Shown in pieces: positions 42,194 to 50,635 of a DNA stretch of 64,000 nucleotides. The stretch's first letter is position 1. Every line of letters begins with the position of its first letter. This DNA comes from Roseibium sediminicola (GTDB lineage: Bacteria > Pseudomonadota > Alphaproteobacteria > Rhizobiales > Stappiaceae): NCBI RefSeq assembly GCF_023156505.1, contig NZ_JALNMJ010000021.1, positions 37,990 to 101,989 on the forward strand, given 5' to 3'. The notes beneath the pieces were generated by a model that was not told where the DNA came from, made no database searches, and was given only the letters and a program-made list of their open reading frames with translations. A program made the translations under genes and the position numbers.

Positions 42194-42218
42194 AACGCGG
42201 CGGCGAAAAAAAAGTTCC
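42194..42218 (-). promoter_or_regulatory. EcfG autoregulatory promoter of nepR-ecfG
   Basis: On the minus strand GGAAC (42214-42218), 16 nt, CGTT (42194-42197). Exact consensus, 51 nt from nepR, so the sigma factor activates its own operon. Confidence 0.82.
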
Positions 42219-42226
42219 GGCAGTAT

Positions 42227-42251
42227 GGAACTTTTTTTTGCCAAGTGCATT
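42227..42251 (+). promoter_or_regulatory. possible EcfG promoter of phyR
   Basis: GGAAC (42227-42231), 16 nt, CATT (42248-42251) in place of CGTT. It is 69 nt from phyR and back-to-back with the nepR promoter; the two GGAAC boxes are 8 nt apart. Confidence 0.5.
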
Positions 42252-42319
42252 TCCCTCCTACGCGCCCGCTCCAACCGCGAAACTTTGCGGCTAGGGCAGA
42301 CAGATTGAGGAAGTTTTGA

Positions 42320-43123
42320 ATGTCCATGAGCCTTTCCAAGGAAGTTGCCCCCCTTCTGCCCTATCTGCGCCGCTACGCCCGGGCTTTGTCCGGGACCCAG
42401 AAAAGCGGGGACGCTTATGTCCGGGCCTGCCTGCAGGCGCTGGTCGCCGACCAGTCGATCATCGATACTGACGACGGTGTAAAAATCGGGCTTTACCGGC
42501 TGTTCCACGTGCTTTGGAACGCCACGGTCATCCCGCCGGCCGCGGATGACGGGACGGCTTCGATTTTTGAACAGACCGCCCAGCAGCGGCTGGCGTCGAT
42601 GGCGCCGGAGAGCCGGCAGACGCTGCTGCTGTCGACCCTTGAAGGGTTTTCAATTTCCGAGACTGCCCGCATCATTCAGAAAAGCGAAGATGATGTTAGT
42701 CAGCTGATCAAGGATGCGATTGACGAGATCGACCGTCAGACCAAGACCGACGTCCTGATCATCGAGGACGAGCCGCTGATCTCGATGGACCTGACACATA
42801 TTGTTGAGTCGCTCGGCCATGATGTGACAACGGTGGCCCGCACGGCGTCCGACGCAATTGTTGCGGCAAAAGCCAATCCTCCTGGTCTCGTGCTGGCCGA
42901 CATCCAGCTGGCCGACGGGTCATCGGGTATCGACGCGGTCAAGGAAATCCTGGCGGAAATGTCCGTGCCGGTGATTTTCATCACGTCGTTTCCGGAGCGT
43001 CTGTTGACAGGAGAACGACCCGAGCCGACCTTCCTGATCACCAAGCCGTTCAATCCCAATACGGTCAAGGCCGGCATTAGCCAGGCTCTGTTCTTCAAAG
43101 GGTCCGACGCGGTCGCCGCCTGA
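42320..43123 (+). CDS. phyR: general stress response regulator PhyR
   Basis: A 267-residue protein with an N-terminal sigma-factor-like domain (residues about 1-135; PYLRRYARALSGTQKSGDAYV, and GFSISETARIIQKSEDDVSQL) and a C-terminal receiver (IIEDEPLISMDL, phospho-acceptor D194 in LADIQLADG, KPFNP with the conserved Lys). When phosphorylated it mimics the sigma factor and removes NepR from EcfG. It is divergent from nepR-ecfG. The HWE kinase at 43629 is a likely phosphate donor. Confidence 0.96.
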   Translation: MSMSLSKEVAPLLPYLRRYARALSGTQKSGDAYVRACLQALVADQSIIDTDDGVKIGLYRLFHVLWNATVIPPAADDGTASIFEQTAQQRLASMAPESRQTLLLSTLEGFSISETARIIQKSEDDVSQLIKDAIDEIDRQTKTDVLIIEDEPLISMDLTHIVESLGHDVTTVARTASDAIVAAKANPPGLVLADIQLADGSSGIDAVKEILAEMSVPVIFITSFPERLLTGERPEPTFLITKPFNPNTVKAGISQALFFKGSDAVAA

Positions 43124-43254
43124 GGCGGCCGTTCTGTGGGGCGTGTGGCATGGATGGGGCTTTCAAGCCGGCACTTGTGGTGCGCGGGCTAAAGATGCGT
43201 AACGCATCCGATCATCGGGGCGAAGGGAAGGCGGGGATCACCCGCCTCCTGTCT

Positions 43255-43452
43255 TCAATGACGTGCCATCCAGGCATCGATTTCCTTCTCCGCTTCTTCG
43301 CGGGTCTTGCCGTATTTCTGCTGGATCAGGCCGGCCAATTCCGTGCGGCGGCCGTCAACGCGGTCGATTTCATCACCGGTCAGCTTGCCCCACTGGGCAA
43401 CCGCCTTGCCTTTGAATTCCTTCCAGTTGCCTGCGATTTGGTCCCAATTCAT
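43255..43452 (-). CDS. CsbD-family stress protein
   Basis: A 65-residue protein starting MNWDQIAGNWKEFKGKAVAQ with KLTGDEIDRVDG, the CsbD signature. These small hydrophilic proteins are among the most abundant products of the alphaproteobacterial stress response; their role is unknown. An exact EcfG promoter lies 36 nt upstream. A short hairpin (about 43229-43247) follows the stop on the minus strand. Confidence 0.93.
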   Translation of the reverse strand: MNWDQIAGNWKEFKGKAVAQWGKLTGDEIDRVDGRRTELAGLIQQKYGKTREEAEKEIDAWMARH

Positions 43453-43487
43453 CTGTCCAATACTCCTTTGTTGTCAGACATGGGGAA

Positions 43488-43512
43488 AACGGCGGGGCGG
43501 GCGGAAAGTTCC
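43488..43512 (-). promoter_or_regulatory. EcfG-type promoter of the CsbD gene
   Basis: On the minus strand GGAAC (43508-43512), 16 nt, CGTT (43488-43491). Exact consensus. Confidence 0.8.
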
Positions 43513-43628
43513 AGGGTAAGGCAACGAATTCCGATCAACATGTCCGTCCGTGGCAGGAACCTTCCCGGTGATGTGCCCGGTGCGAGGGACCTCTTTTTCA
43601 GACATCCGGAGAATGGAGCCGGCACCGC

Positions 43629-45431
43629 ATGACTGACCTGTTGCACTACCTGTTTGGCGCGGCCTCCTTCATGCCGCATGGCTATTGCCTGTTGTGGCGG
43701 CCGGACCTGGTGGCCATGCACGCGATCTCGGACGGGGTGATCGCGCTGGCCTATATCGCCATTCCCGCCGCCATGCTGACCTTCCTGCGCAGGCGGCCGG
43801 ACATCAAGGGGAACAGCCGCAAGATCGGCTACCTGTTCATCGCCTTCATCCTGGCCTGTGCCGTCACTCATTTGAGTGCGCTCATGACATTGTGGTGGCC
43901 CGCCTACGGGGCGCAGGGCTTGGTCAAGGCGATGACGGCGGTCATTTCGATCATGACGGCGGTGGTTGCCTGGCAGTTGCTGCCCAAATTGCTGGCCATC
44001 CCGTCGCTGCAGGATCTGGAGCGGGCCAATGACCTGCTCAAGGTGGAGAACATGCAGCTGAACAGCGAGGTCGGCAGGAGCCAGAGCGAGCTCAACCGGA
44101 TCACCGACAGGTTCGAAACCGCGCTGACAGGATCCAACATCTCAGTGTTCTCCCAGGACAGGGACCTGCGCTACACCTGGATCCACAATCCAAGGTTCGG
44201 GTTCGAACCGGGTGAAGTCATCGGCAAGAGTGACCGGGACGTGCTCGACAGCGAGACCGCCGAAGAGGTGGTCACTCTGAAACGCCGGGTGATGGAGACA
44301 GGTGAATCCGCTTCCACCTATATCGCATTGGAAAATGACGAGACGGGAACGGTGTTTCTGGACCTGATCGTCCATCGGACGACCGATCTGAACGGCAAGA
44401 CCGACGGCGTCCTGTGCACCGCCGTCGACATGACGGAGAAGAACCTCTACGAAATCCGGCTCGCCTCCATGGCAACGCAGCTGGCGGAAGCGAACAAGCG
44501 TTTCGAAAAGGCTCTCGCCGGGTCCCTGATCACCGTGTTTGAGCAGGACCGGAACCTGACCTATCTGCACGTGATCAATCCTCCGCCGGGATTGAGCGCG
44601 GAACACTTTGTCGGCAAGACCGACCGGGAGCTGTTTTCGGAAGAAGACCAGTTGAAGCTGATCCCGGCGAAGCAGAAGCTGATCGAAACGGGCGAAAGCA
44701 CGGTTCTTGAGGTCGATGTCGACATGGACGGCACGCAGAAGAATTACAACGTCCGGCTTGATCCGGCGATTGACCGGGAAGGCCGGGTGACCGGGGTCAT
44801 CGGGACCGCGGTCGACCTGACCCACAAACGCGAAAACGAACGGCAGATGCATCTGGTGATGCGCGAGCTGACCCACCGCTCGAAAAACCTGCTTGCGGTC
44901 ATTCAGGCGATGGCGCGGCAGACCGCGGCACGATCGGACAATACGGAAGATTTCGTGGAAAGCTTTTCCGCGCGCCTTCAGGCAATGGCCGCGAGCCATG
45001 ATCTGCTTGTGTCGCAATCCTGGTACGGCGCGGATCTGCGGGAACTTGTCCTGACCCATCTGGGGCAGTCCATCGACCCGGGCAGTTCCCAGATCGAGGT
45101 CCGAGGCGACACGCGGTCGATTACGGCGGATGCGGCCCAGAACCTGGGTCTCGCGCTGCATGAATTGACGACCAACGCCGCCAAATACGGCGCGCTGTCG
45201 GTGATCGACGGCAAGTTGACCGTGTGCTGGGAACAGGTCGGGGAAAACATCCGGCTGACCTGGACAGAGACCGGCGGGCCGGAAGTGGTGCCGCCGGAAC
45301 GCAACGGGTTCGGCCGCATGCTGCTTGAACGCCTGGTGGGGCCGTCGCTGGACGGAGAGGTCACCATCGAGTTCCTTCCCGAAGGTGTCCGCTGTGTGAT
45401 CGAGTTTCCTTCCAGGCACCTGTCAGGCTGA
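43629..45431 (+). CDS. HWE histidine kinase with ethylene-receptor-like sensor domain
   Basis: A 600-residue membrane kinase. Residues about 15-125 have three hydrophobic segments and match the ethylene-binding domain of ETR1: ISDGVIALAYIAIP (D35, Y42, P46), then CAVTH (C77, H81, the copper-ligand spacing) and MTAVISIMTAVVAWQLLPKL. A coiled linker (about 125-165) leads to two PAS domains. The kinase part is of HWE/HisKA_2 type with ELTHRSKNLLAVIQAMARQT (H416) and HELTTNAAKYGAL (near 511). It lies in the phyR region, and HWE kinases are the usual PhyR partners. Ethylene itself is not shown; a copper-bound or redox signal is equally possible. Confidence 0.85.
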   Translation: MTDLLHYLFGAASFMPHGYCLLWRPDLVAMHAISDGVIALAYIAIPAAMLTFLRRRPDIKGNSRKIGYLFIAFILACAVTHLSALMTLWWPAYGAQGLVKAMTAVISIMTAVVAWQLLPKLLAIPSLQDLERANDLLKVENMQLNSEVGRSQSELNRITDRFETALTGSNISVFSQDRDLRYTWIHNPRFGFEPGEVIGKSDRDVLDSETAEEVVTLKRRVMETGESASTYIALENDETGTVFLDLIVHRTTDLNGKTDGVLCTAVDMTEKNLYEIRLASMATQLAEANKRFEKALAGSLITVFEQDRNLTYLHVINPPPGLSAEHFVGKTDRELFSEEDQLKLIPAKQKLIETGESTVLEVDVDMDGTQKNYNVRLDPAIDREGRVTGVIGTAVDLTHKRENERQMHLVMRELTHRSKNLLAVIQAMARQTAARSDNTEDFVESFSARLQAMAASHDLLVSQSWYGADLRELVLTHLGQSIDPGSSQIEVRGDTRSITADAAQNLGLALHELTTNAAKYGALSVIDGKLTVCWEQVGENIRLTWTETGGPEVVPPERNGFGRMLLERLVGPSLDGEVTIEFLPEGVRCVIEFPSRHLSG

Positions 45432-45453
45432 ACCGGGAAACCGGGTTTCCGCA

Positions 45454-45723
45454 TCAGCCGCCGGCATTTGCATGCCGGCGGGGGGACAACTTCCTTTCGT
45501 CCTGTGCACCTGGATCTGCATCCAGGGTTGCCAATGCCTGGTCAATCTCCCGGAGCATTCTGGTCCGGACCGTGTTTTCCGTTGCAGCAGTCGTGGGTTG
45601 CCGGTTCAACGCTTCGCGCCAGGACAGGAGTGCCGCACGCTTTTGGGTGCGCGACAGCCCCTTGTCGGCCAGGACGCTCGACGCTGACCGAAAGCCCGCA
45701 AATCTTTGTGGTACGCTAATCAT
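45454..45723 (-). CDS. small hypothetical protein
   Basis: An 89-residue basic, soluble protein (MISVPQRFAGFRSASSVLAD, ALLSWREALNRQP). The N-terminus looks conserved and helical (TQKRAALLSWREAL). It converges on the HWE kinase gene with 22 nt between the stops. It resembles small proteins found in alphaproteobacterial stress loci, but no family name can be given. Confidence 0.6.
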   Translation of the reverse strand: MISVPQRFAGFRSASSVLADKGLSRTQKRAALLSWREALNRQPTTAATENTVRTRMLREIDQALATLDADPGAQDERKLSPRRHANAGG

Positions 45724-45810
45724 CGTTCTGCAGTGCTGGTCTTGATGAATCGGAAGCCGAAGCGGCGCCCGGCCGCGGTTCGCGGCCGGTGACCGGTGAA
45801 CGCAATCACC

Positions 45811-46320
45811 TCAGTCCGTGATCAGGGCCCGCAGCATCCAGGCGGCCTTTTCGTGGAAGGTGATCCGCGCGGTCAGCAGGTCCTCGGTGACGATGTCCCC
45901 GTTCTCACCGGCATAACGCGCAACATAGCGCATCTCCGCAGACAGGATCTCGTGGCACTGGACAAGGTCCTTGATCATGTCGTGGGCGTCCGGCATGCCG
46001 CCGGCCGGCAGGGTGACGGTCAGGGTCAACTTGCCATCCTCGACATTGACAGGGGCGCGGTGGCCGAGTGCGCGGATGCGCTCGGCGAGATCGTCCGTTG
46101 CCGCGAACAGGTTTTCGTAATGAGCTTCGGTCAGGTCGTGAATGGGCTTGAACAGCGGTCCCACCACGTTCCAGTGGTAAAGATGGGACTTGATGGTCAG
46201 CAGGTAGGTTTCCGCCAGCAGAACCGACAGGTGCCCGGCCAATTGCTCCCGCGCCTGGTCGGACACGCCGGTGCGCACCTGATCGACCTTGGGGGTTTCA
46301 ATGGTCAAAACGCTGGACAT
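45811..46320 (-). CDS. dps: Dps-type ferritin, DNA-protecting stress protein
   Basis: A 169-residue protein of the Dps/ferritin-like fold. LTIKSHLYHWNVVGPLFKPI carries H49, followed by H61, D76 and E80 (ATDDLAERI), which match the inter-subunit ferroxidase positions of Dps. It oxidises Fe(II) with peroxide and stores it in a dodecamer, protecting DNA. AAGGAG precedes the start at 46320; the upstream in-frame extension is rejected. No EcfG promoter of good quality was found before it, although it sits inside the stress island. Confidence 0.9.
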   Translation of the reverse strand: MSSVLTIETPKVDQVRTGVSDQAREQLAGHLSVLLAETYLLTIKSHLYHWNVVGPLFKPIHDLTEAHYENLFAATDDLAERIRALGHRAPVNVEDGKLTLTVTLPAGGMPDAHDMIKDLVQCHEILSAEMRYVARYAGENGDIVTEDLLTARITFHEKAAWMLRALITD

Positions 46321-46539
46321 GAAAATGCTCCTTTGGTTCCGGTCTCTTTCGCAGATCAGGTCTGGTCGCCGTCTGGAAAGCGGCACTATCAGCTCAATTG
46401 GCCAGCTGCCGCTTGCGTCCATCGGCGAGATGTCGTGATCCGCTATTACGTTATGTAAAGTTTCGTGAGCGCGTTTGGTTCCGAGGAAGGCGGCTGCGAC
46501 CTGTCAAAGGGCCCGTTTCGGGTCTGCGCAAAAAATCTT

Positions 46540-46565
46540 GGAACCAATCGAGCGCGGGGAAGTTT
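46540..46565 (+). promoter_or_regulatory. likely EcfG promoter of the DUF883-like operon
   Basis: GGAAC (46540-46544), 17 nt, GTTT (46562-46565). Equivalent to the consensus except that A replaces C before GTT. It is about 110 nt from the start of the downstream gene. Confidence 0.6.
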
Positions 46566-46676
46566 ACCGTCCGAGCCGCGCGAAACGCGGGTCCGACCGG
46601 TCGTCTCATCTCGGCCGGCGAACAGAAACATGGCTCGGTTTCCCGGGCCATTCCCCATCCGAACAACTGGAGCGTT

Positions 46677-47024
46677 ATGATGGCAACTGCCAAGACCGCG
46701 ACCTCATCCACCGCCAAACCGTCCGACGATGCCGTCTCGGCCCGCGAGATCGAGGACGACATCGAGCGCATCCGCAGCGACATTGCGGCTCTTGCCGGAT
46801 CCCTGAAGAAATACGGCGCTGGCAAGACCGGCGAATATAAGTCACGGGCGACGTCGGCGGGCGAAGAGCTCAGCCGGAAGTCCCAGGACGCACTGAATGA
46901 CCTGACCGCCGAGCTGCAGGGCTATGAACGCGCCCTGACGAACGAAATTCGTCGCCATCCCCTGCAGTCGCTCGGGATCGCGGCAGGTATCGGTTTTCTG
47001 GTGGCCACTCTGGTGCGCCGCTGA
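46677..47024 (+). CDS. DUF883/ElaB-YqjD-like membrane-anchored protein
   Basis: A 115-residue protein with a helical charged body (EIEDDIERIRSDIAALAGSL, ELSRKSQDALNDLTAELQGY) and one C-terminal hydrophobic anchor (HPLQSLGIAAGIGFLVATLVRR). This is the ElaB/YqjD (DUF883) pattern; such proteins attach ribosomes or stress factors to the inner membrane in stationary phase. TGGAG precedes the ATG pair at 46677. It overlaps the next gene by one base and is the first of a three-gene operon. Confidence 0.85.
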   Translation: MMATAKTATSSTAKPSDDAVSAREIEDDIERIRSDIAALAGSLKKYGAGKTGEYKSRATSAGEELSRKSQDALNDLTAELQGYERALTNEIRRHPLQSLGIAAGIGFLVATLVRR

Positions 47025-47452
47025 TGATGATGCGTGCCGTCCCGCTGGCCGTTTCCGCGGTGTCGCGCGACATGCGCGGCATCTACCGCCGCGCAAAGCG
47101 CAACACTGCGCTGATGGTGGTTTCCGGGATCTGTTTCGCAACCGCCTATGTGGCCGGGTTGATTGCCGCCGGGGCGTTCCTTGCGCCGATTTACGGTCCG
47201 GCCCTGTCTGCTTTGCTGATCGCCGCCGCCATGGCGGTGATCGGTCTTGTCGTGCTGGCCGTTCTCAGCTTGCTCAAGCTGCGCGACAAGAGGCGGAACG
47301 CGCGCCGGCGCGCGGGGCAAAACCTGGCTGCCGCCGCCGCGATTTCCATCCTGCCGCAGCTGACAGGATCGAAGAGCCTGCTGGCACTGGCCGCGATCGG
47401 CGGTCTCGCCTTTCTGGCAGCCCGAAGCCAGGGCGGCGAGGAAGATGTCTGA
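47024..47452 (+). CDS. small membrane protein with two or three TM segments
   Basis: A 142-residue protein with hydrophobic segments near residues 30-55 and 60-85 and a weaker one at 115-135, and a basic loop (KLRDKRRNARRRAGQN). The arrangement is like the holin-superfamily or YqjE partners that follow DUF883 genes, though no specific family is certain. Its start overlaps the DUF883-like stop (TGATG). Confidence 0.7.
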   Translation: MMMRAVPLAVSAVSRDMRGIYRRAKRNTALMVVSGICFATAYVAGLIAAGAFLAPIYGPALSALLIAAAMAVIGLVVLAVLSLLKLRDKRRNARRRAGQNLAAAAAISILPQLTGSKSLLALAAIGGLAFLAARSQGGEEDV

Positions 47453-47491
47453 TCCGCCAATGGCAGGATCGAGGTTTTGGAGCAAATTTCA

Positions 47492-48580
47492 ATGACAGCA
47501 CGGGCTGACGCGACGACCAGGGGCAATGCCGTGCCCGATCCGGTGCAGGGCAGCGGATTTTTGGACGAGCCGCTTGCCCGCGCGGCCCTATATGTGCTCG
47601 CGGCCATCGCCGTGACGGCCGCGCTCGATATCGGGCAGGTGATTTTTGCACCCGTATGCCTGTCGGTCGTGGTTGGATCGCTGTTCGGCCCCGCCGCCGA
47701 CCGGCTGGCGCGGATTGGTGTTGCTTCCTGGATCTCCGCCGCATCCATGGTGCTTCTCTTCATCCTGCTGATCTTCACCGCGGGGGCCGCCTTTGTCGTG
47801 CCCTTGTCCGACTGGCTCGACAAGCTGCCTCTGATCTGGGCGCGGCTGCAGGCCCAACTGATCAGCTGGCAGGGCTTTTTCACCTCGCTCAGCAGTCTCC
47901 AGGAAGAACTGCGCAACATGACCGGTAGTGCGAGCCAGGTGAAGGTCAGCGTCGACGATACGTCAGCTGTCGAGAGCGTGTTCTATTTTGCACCCGCCTT
48001 CGTGGCGCAGGTCATACTGTTCCTGGCGAGCCTCTATTTTTTCATCCTGACGCGGCCCTATCTGCGCCGCTCCGCGCTGGAACTGACCGAAGTCCGGGAA
48101 AACCGGCGGTACATTTCCGCGGCATTCCGGACGATTGAGGAACGGTTGTCGGCTTACCTGTTGTCGATCACCTTCATCAACCTTGCTCTGGGAGGTGCTG
48201 TGGCGTTTGCGCTGTGGCTGCTGGATGTGCCGTCCGCGCTGCTCTGGGGCATGCTGGCGGGCATGCTGAATTATGTTGTCTATGTCGGTCCGGCCCTGAT
48301 GACCGTGGTCATGGCCGGCGTCGGTCTTGCGACCGGCAACACGATCCCGGCCATATTGACCCCGCCGCTGGTTTATCTCGGCCTCAACCTCATCGAGGCC
48401 CAGTTCGTGACCCCGATGGTTCTCGGGCGCACCATGACGCTCAATCCCTTTGTGGTGTTCCTGACCATTGCCTTCTGGATCTGGCTCTGGGGGCCTGTCG
48501 GCGGCTTCGTGGCGGTGCCGTTGCTGCTGGTTGCCGTCTCGCTCATCGAGCTGCGGACCGAACTGCCGGGCCCTGAGTGA
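47492..48580 (+). CDS. AI-2E transporter family membrane protein
   Basis: A 362-residue permease-like protein with about eight hydrophobic segments. It begins with the paired segments AALYVLAAIAVTAALDIGQV and PVCLSVVVGSLFGPAADRL and carries the conserved LLDVPSALLWGMLAGMLNYV and PLVYLGLNLIEAQFVTPMVLG. The C-terminal FVVFLTIAFWIWLWGPVGGF is a family hallmark. The family includes TqsA and sodium/proton antiporters, so the substrate cannot be named. GGAG is at 9 nt from ATG 47492. It is the last gene of the DUF883-like operon and ends at a terminator. Confidence 0.9.
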   Translation: MTARADATTRGNAVPDPVQGSGFLDEPLARAALYVLAAIAVTAALDIGQVIFAPVCLSVVVGSLFGPAADRLARIGVASWISAASMVLLFILLIFTAGAAFVVPLSDWLDKLPLIWARLQAQLISWQGFFTSLSSLQEELRNMTGSASQVKVSVDDTSAVESVFYFAPAFVAQVILFLASLYFFILTRPYLRRSALELTEVRENRRYISAAFRTIEERLSAYLLSITFINLALGGAVAFALWLLDVPSALLWGMLAGMLNYVVYVGPALMTVVMAGVGLATGNTIPAILTPPLVYLGLNLIEAQFVTPMVLGRTMTLNPFVVFLTIAFWIWLWGPVGGFVAVPLLLVAVSLIELRTELPGPE

Positions 48581-48607
48581 CGGTGAAGGCAGTTGTCTAA
48601 CGCCATG

Positions 48608-48637
48608 CAAAAAAATCGCCCTTTCGGGCGATTTTTT
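48608..48637. terminator. bidirectional terminator
   Basis: A7 leads into TCGCCC, which pairs with GGGCGA around TTTC and is followed by T6. It serves the AI-2E family gene (+) and the small exported-protein gene (-). Confidence 0.88.
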
Positions 48638-48648
48638 GGGTCTGTCGA

Positions 48649-48942
48649 TCAGTTCTTATAGGCAAGTATGCCGGCCGCGATGGGCCACCCGGTGCAAGTG
48701 GTGGTGCTGTTTCCCGACACACAGCGCATCGGACGGCTATGGGTGTCGGCAAGGTCCATTTTCAGGTCACCCTTGCCGGACGAGCCGGTGTCCACACCAT
48801 CGGTCACCTCAGGCTTTTGCGGTGCCACGGCCTCGGCGTCCTCGGTCAACGTTTCCGCCGCTCCAAGAGCCGTTGCCAGGCAGATCGTGCCGATGATCGC
48901 AGGAGCCCCTGCGACAAGTACACGCTTGTGAAAAGTAATCAT
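48649..48942 (-). CDS. small exported protein
   Basis: A 97-residue protein. A signal peptide is visible (MITFHKRVLVAGAPAIIGTI and on to LGAAETLTED). The mature part has one Cys in MRCVSG and one in TTCTGW, likely paired. GGAGGTAA lies 4 nt before the start at 48942, so the longer frame is rejected. No family is recognised. Confidence 0.7.
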   Translation of the reverse strand: MITFHKRVLVAGAPAIIGTICLATALGAAETLTEDAEAVAPQKPEVTDGVDTGSSGKGDLKMDLADTHSRPMRCVSGNSTTTCTGWPIAAGILAYKN

Positions 48943-49233
48943 CTTGTTACCTCCGCCCCGTAAACGCATATCTTAAGAAAAGGTTGCATTTTCTTGCCGA
49001 AAACCGCCGCGGCGCTGAGTAACTCTGGTGAAATCTGTTTGCGCTCAAGCCCCGCCAAATCGCGAAATCATGGTTTGGCCGTTTTTGAGAGGTACGGAAC
49101 GATAGTAACCCAATCGGCGGAAGCTATTGGACCCACTACGAAAATATGAGATAGGGCATAACCTATGTTAATGCGCAGATCCGCAGACCCTTTAAGATTG
49201 TGGTCCCGTGCCAGAGCGTCAGTGAGCCCTTTC

Positions 49234-49605
49234 ATGCCCTTTTCAATTGACAGTTCCGAACGGCGGCAACTCGGCGCGGCGCTGATCGTTGAAGACAATC
49301 CGATCATTGCGCTGGACACCCAGACCATGCTTGAGGATCTGGGCTTTGCTCCGGTCAAGGTGCTGACCAGCCTCGCGGAAGGCATCGAGACCATTGCCAG
49401 AGAGATCTACAATTTCGTGATCCTGGACGTGAAGATGGGCGACGACACAAGTCTCAAATTCGCCGAAATGCTTCTGGACCGGGGCACCAGATTCGTCTTT
49501 GCCAGCGGCTACAGCGACATGGCGGAAATGCCCGAAATGTTCCGCAATCACGCGATCCTCAGCAAGCCCTATACCAAGGACCAGATCCAGAAGCTGATCG
49601 GATAA
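49234..49605 (+). CDS. single-domain response regulator
   Basis: A 123-residue receiver with no output domain. VEDNPIIALDTQTMLEDLGF holds the acidic pocket, D65 in VILDVKMGDD is the acceptor, and LSKPYTKDQI has the conserved Lys. Such free receivers often feed alphaproteobacterial stress or phosphorelay circuits (MrrA/SdrG type), which suits its place beside the GSR genes. I prefer the start at 49234; an in-frame start at 49165 would add 23 residues. Confidence 0.88.
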   Translation: MPFSIDSSERRQLGAALIVEDNPIIALDTQTMLEDLGFAPVKVLTSLAEGIETIAREIYNFVILDVKMGDDTSLKFAEMLLDRGTRFVFASGYSDMAEMPEMFRNHAILSKPYTKDQIQKLIG

Positions 49606-49617
49606 TGCTCCAGCGCG

Positions 49618-50364
49618 TCAGATAAGCGGCCGCCGGGTTGTGTCGTCGCGTTCATAGGCGGCGATCGCTTCCAGCTTTTCCCGGTTCAGGATCTGCAGCC
49701 GGTCCTTTTTCCAGTTGATCAGGTTTTGCTGCTGCAGCTTCTTCACGGTCCGGCTGGTATGGACCGGCGTGATGCCGAGCGCTTCGGCCAGATGGGTCTG
49801 GGTGAACGGGGCGTCGAATGTGTGGTTGCTGGCATAACCGACGGCCTCGGCCCGGTCATGTAGATGCAGAAACAGATAGGCGAGCCGTTCCAGCGCGCTG
49901 CGCTGACCGAGGCTCAACAAGTGCCCGTCGAGCATCTGTTCCTCGCGCGAGGCCATCCAGGTCATGGAATAGGCGAGCGCCGGATAATCCTTGAACACCG
50001 TCCAGACCTTGTCTCGCTGAAAGACGCAAAGCGTTGTGTCGGTCAGCGCGGTGACCGTGTGCTGCATTTCATTCAGGATCGCAAGCTGCAGGCCGACCAG
50101 ATCGCCGGGCAGGGCAAAATTCAGCACATGGCGGCGGCCGTCCGGCAACGATTTGTGCCGGAAGGCCCAGCCTTCCAGGATGGTGTAGAGATGCGGCGTC
50201 TTGTTTTCTTCCAGGACGATGGTCGATCCGGCCTCGACCTTGAGCTCGCCGGTCTTGAACTTCGCAACGAAGTTCAGTTCCTTGTCCTCGAACGGACGGA
50301 ACGCCTGTTTCTTTCGAAGCGGACACGCGTGGCATTTGGTCTGGAAAGTCATGGTGTCCGGCAT
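49618..50364 (-). CDS. Crp/Fnr-family regulator
   Basis: A 248-residue regulator. CHACPLRKKQAFRPF near the start has two Cys. The cyclic-nucleotide-type beta-roll follows (GDLVGLQLAILNEMQHTVTAL), then the dimer helix and a Crp-type helix-turn-helix (APFTQTHLAEALGITPVHTSRTVKKLQQQ). It is convergent with the free receiver gene, 12 nt apart. An exact EcfG promoter is about 105 nt upstream, suggesting that the general stress response feeds a second-tier regulator. The ligand is unknown; the two Cys are too few for a classic FNR cluster. Confidence 0.88.
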   Translation of the reverse strand: MPDTMTFQTKCHACPLRKKQAFRPFEDKELNFVAKFKTGELKVEAGSTIVLEENKTPHLYTILEGWAFRHKSLPDGRRHVLNFALPGDLVGLQLAILNEMQHTVTALTDTTLCVFQRDKVWTVFKDYPALAYSMTWMASREEQMLDGHLLSLGQRSALERLAYLFLHLHDRAEAVGYASNHTFDAPFTQTHLAEALGITPVHTSRTVKKLQQQNLINWKKDRLQILNREKLEAIAAYERDDTTRRPLI

Positions 50365-50468
50365 GAACGGCGCTCTTCGTTTGTTTGCGGCAAGAAAGCC
50401 TGGGTGAGACCGGCCACATGCTACTGACCTCGCGGGCCAAGGGAGCATGCGGTGTGGTCCACAATGGA

Positions 50469-50493
50469 AACGTCGCCCACGGGATTTGGTTCC
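50469..50493 (-). promoter_or_regulatory. EcfG-type promoter of the Crp/Fnr gene
   Basis: On the minus strand GGAAC (50489-50493), 16 nt, CGTT (50469-50472). Exact consensus. Confidence 0.75.
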
Positions 50494-50635
50494 GGAAACG
50501 CTGAAAGAGCTCCAGGTGCGATTCACAGATTTGAAACCACAGGTATGCATGGTGGGCCTCTTACGCCCGCTTGAACGAGTGAATACCGAACGCTCGCTCC
50601 TGTTCAAGCGCACTGCGGTTTCCAAAGGGGATACC

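Noticed and set aside
43556..43580. GGAAC before the HWE kinase as an EcfG promoter
   Set aside because: The -10 position reads CCGG, which does not fit CGTT.
46478..46482. GTTCC upstream of dps as an EcfG -35 box
   Set aside because: No GTT-type -10 box lies 16-17 nt downstream on the minus strand.
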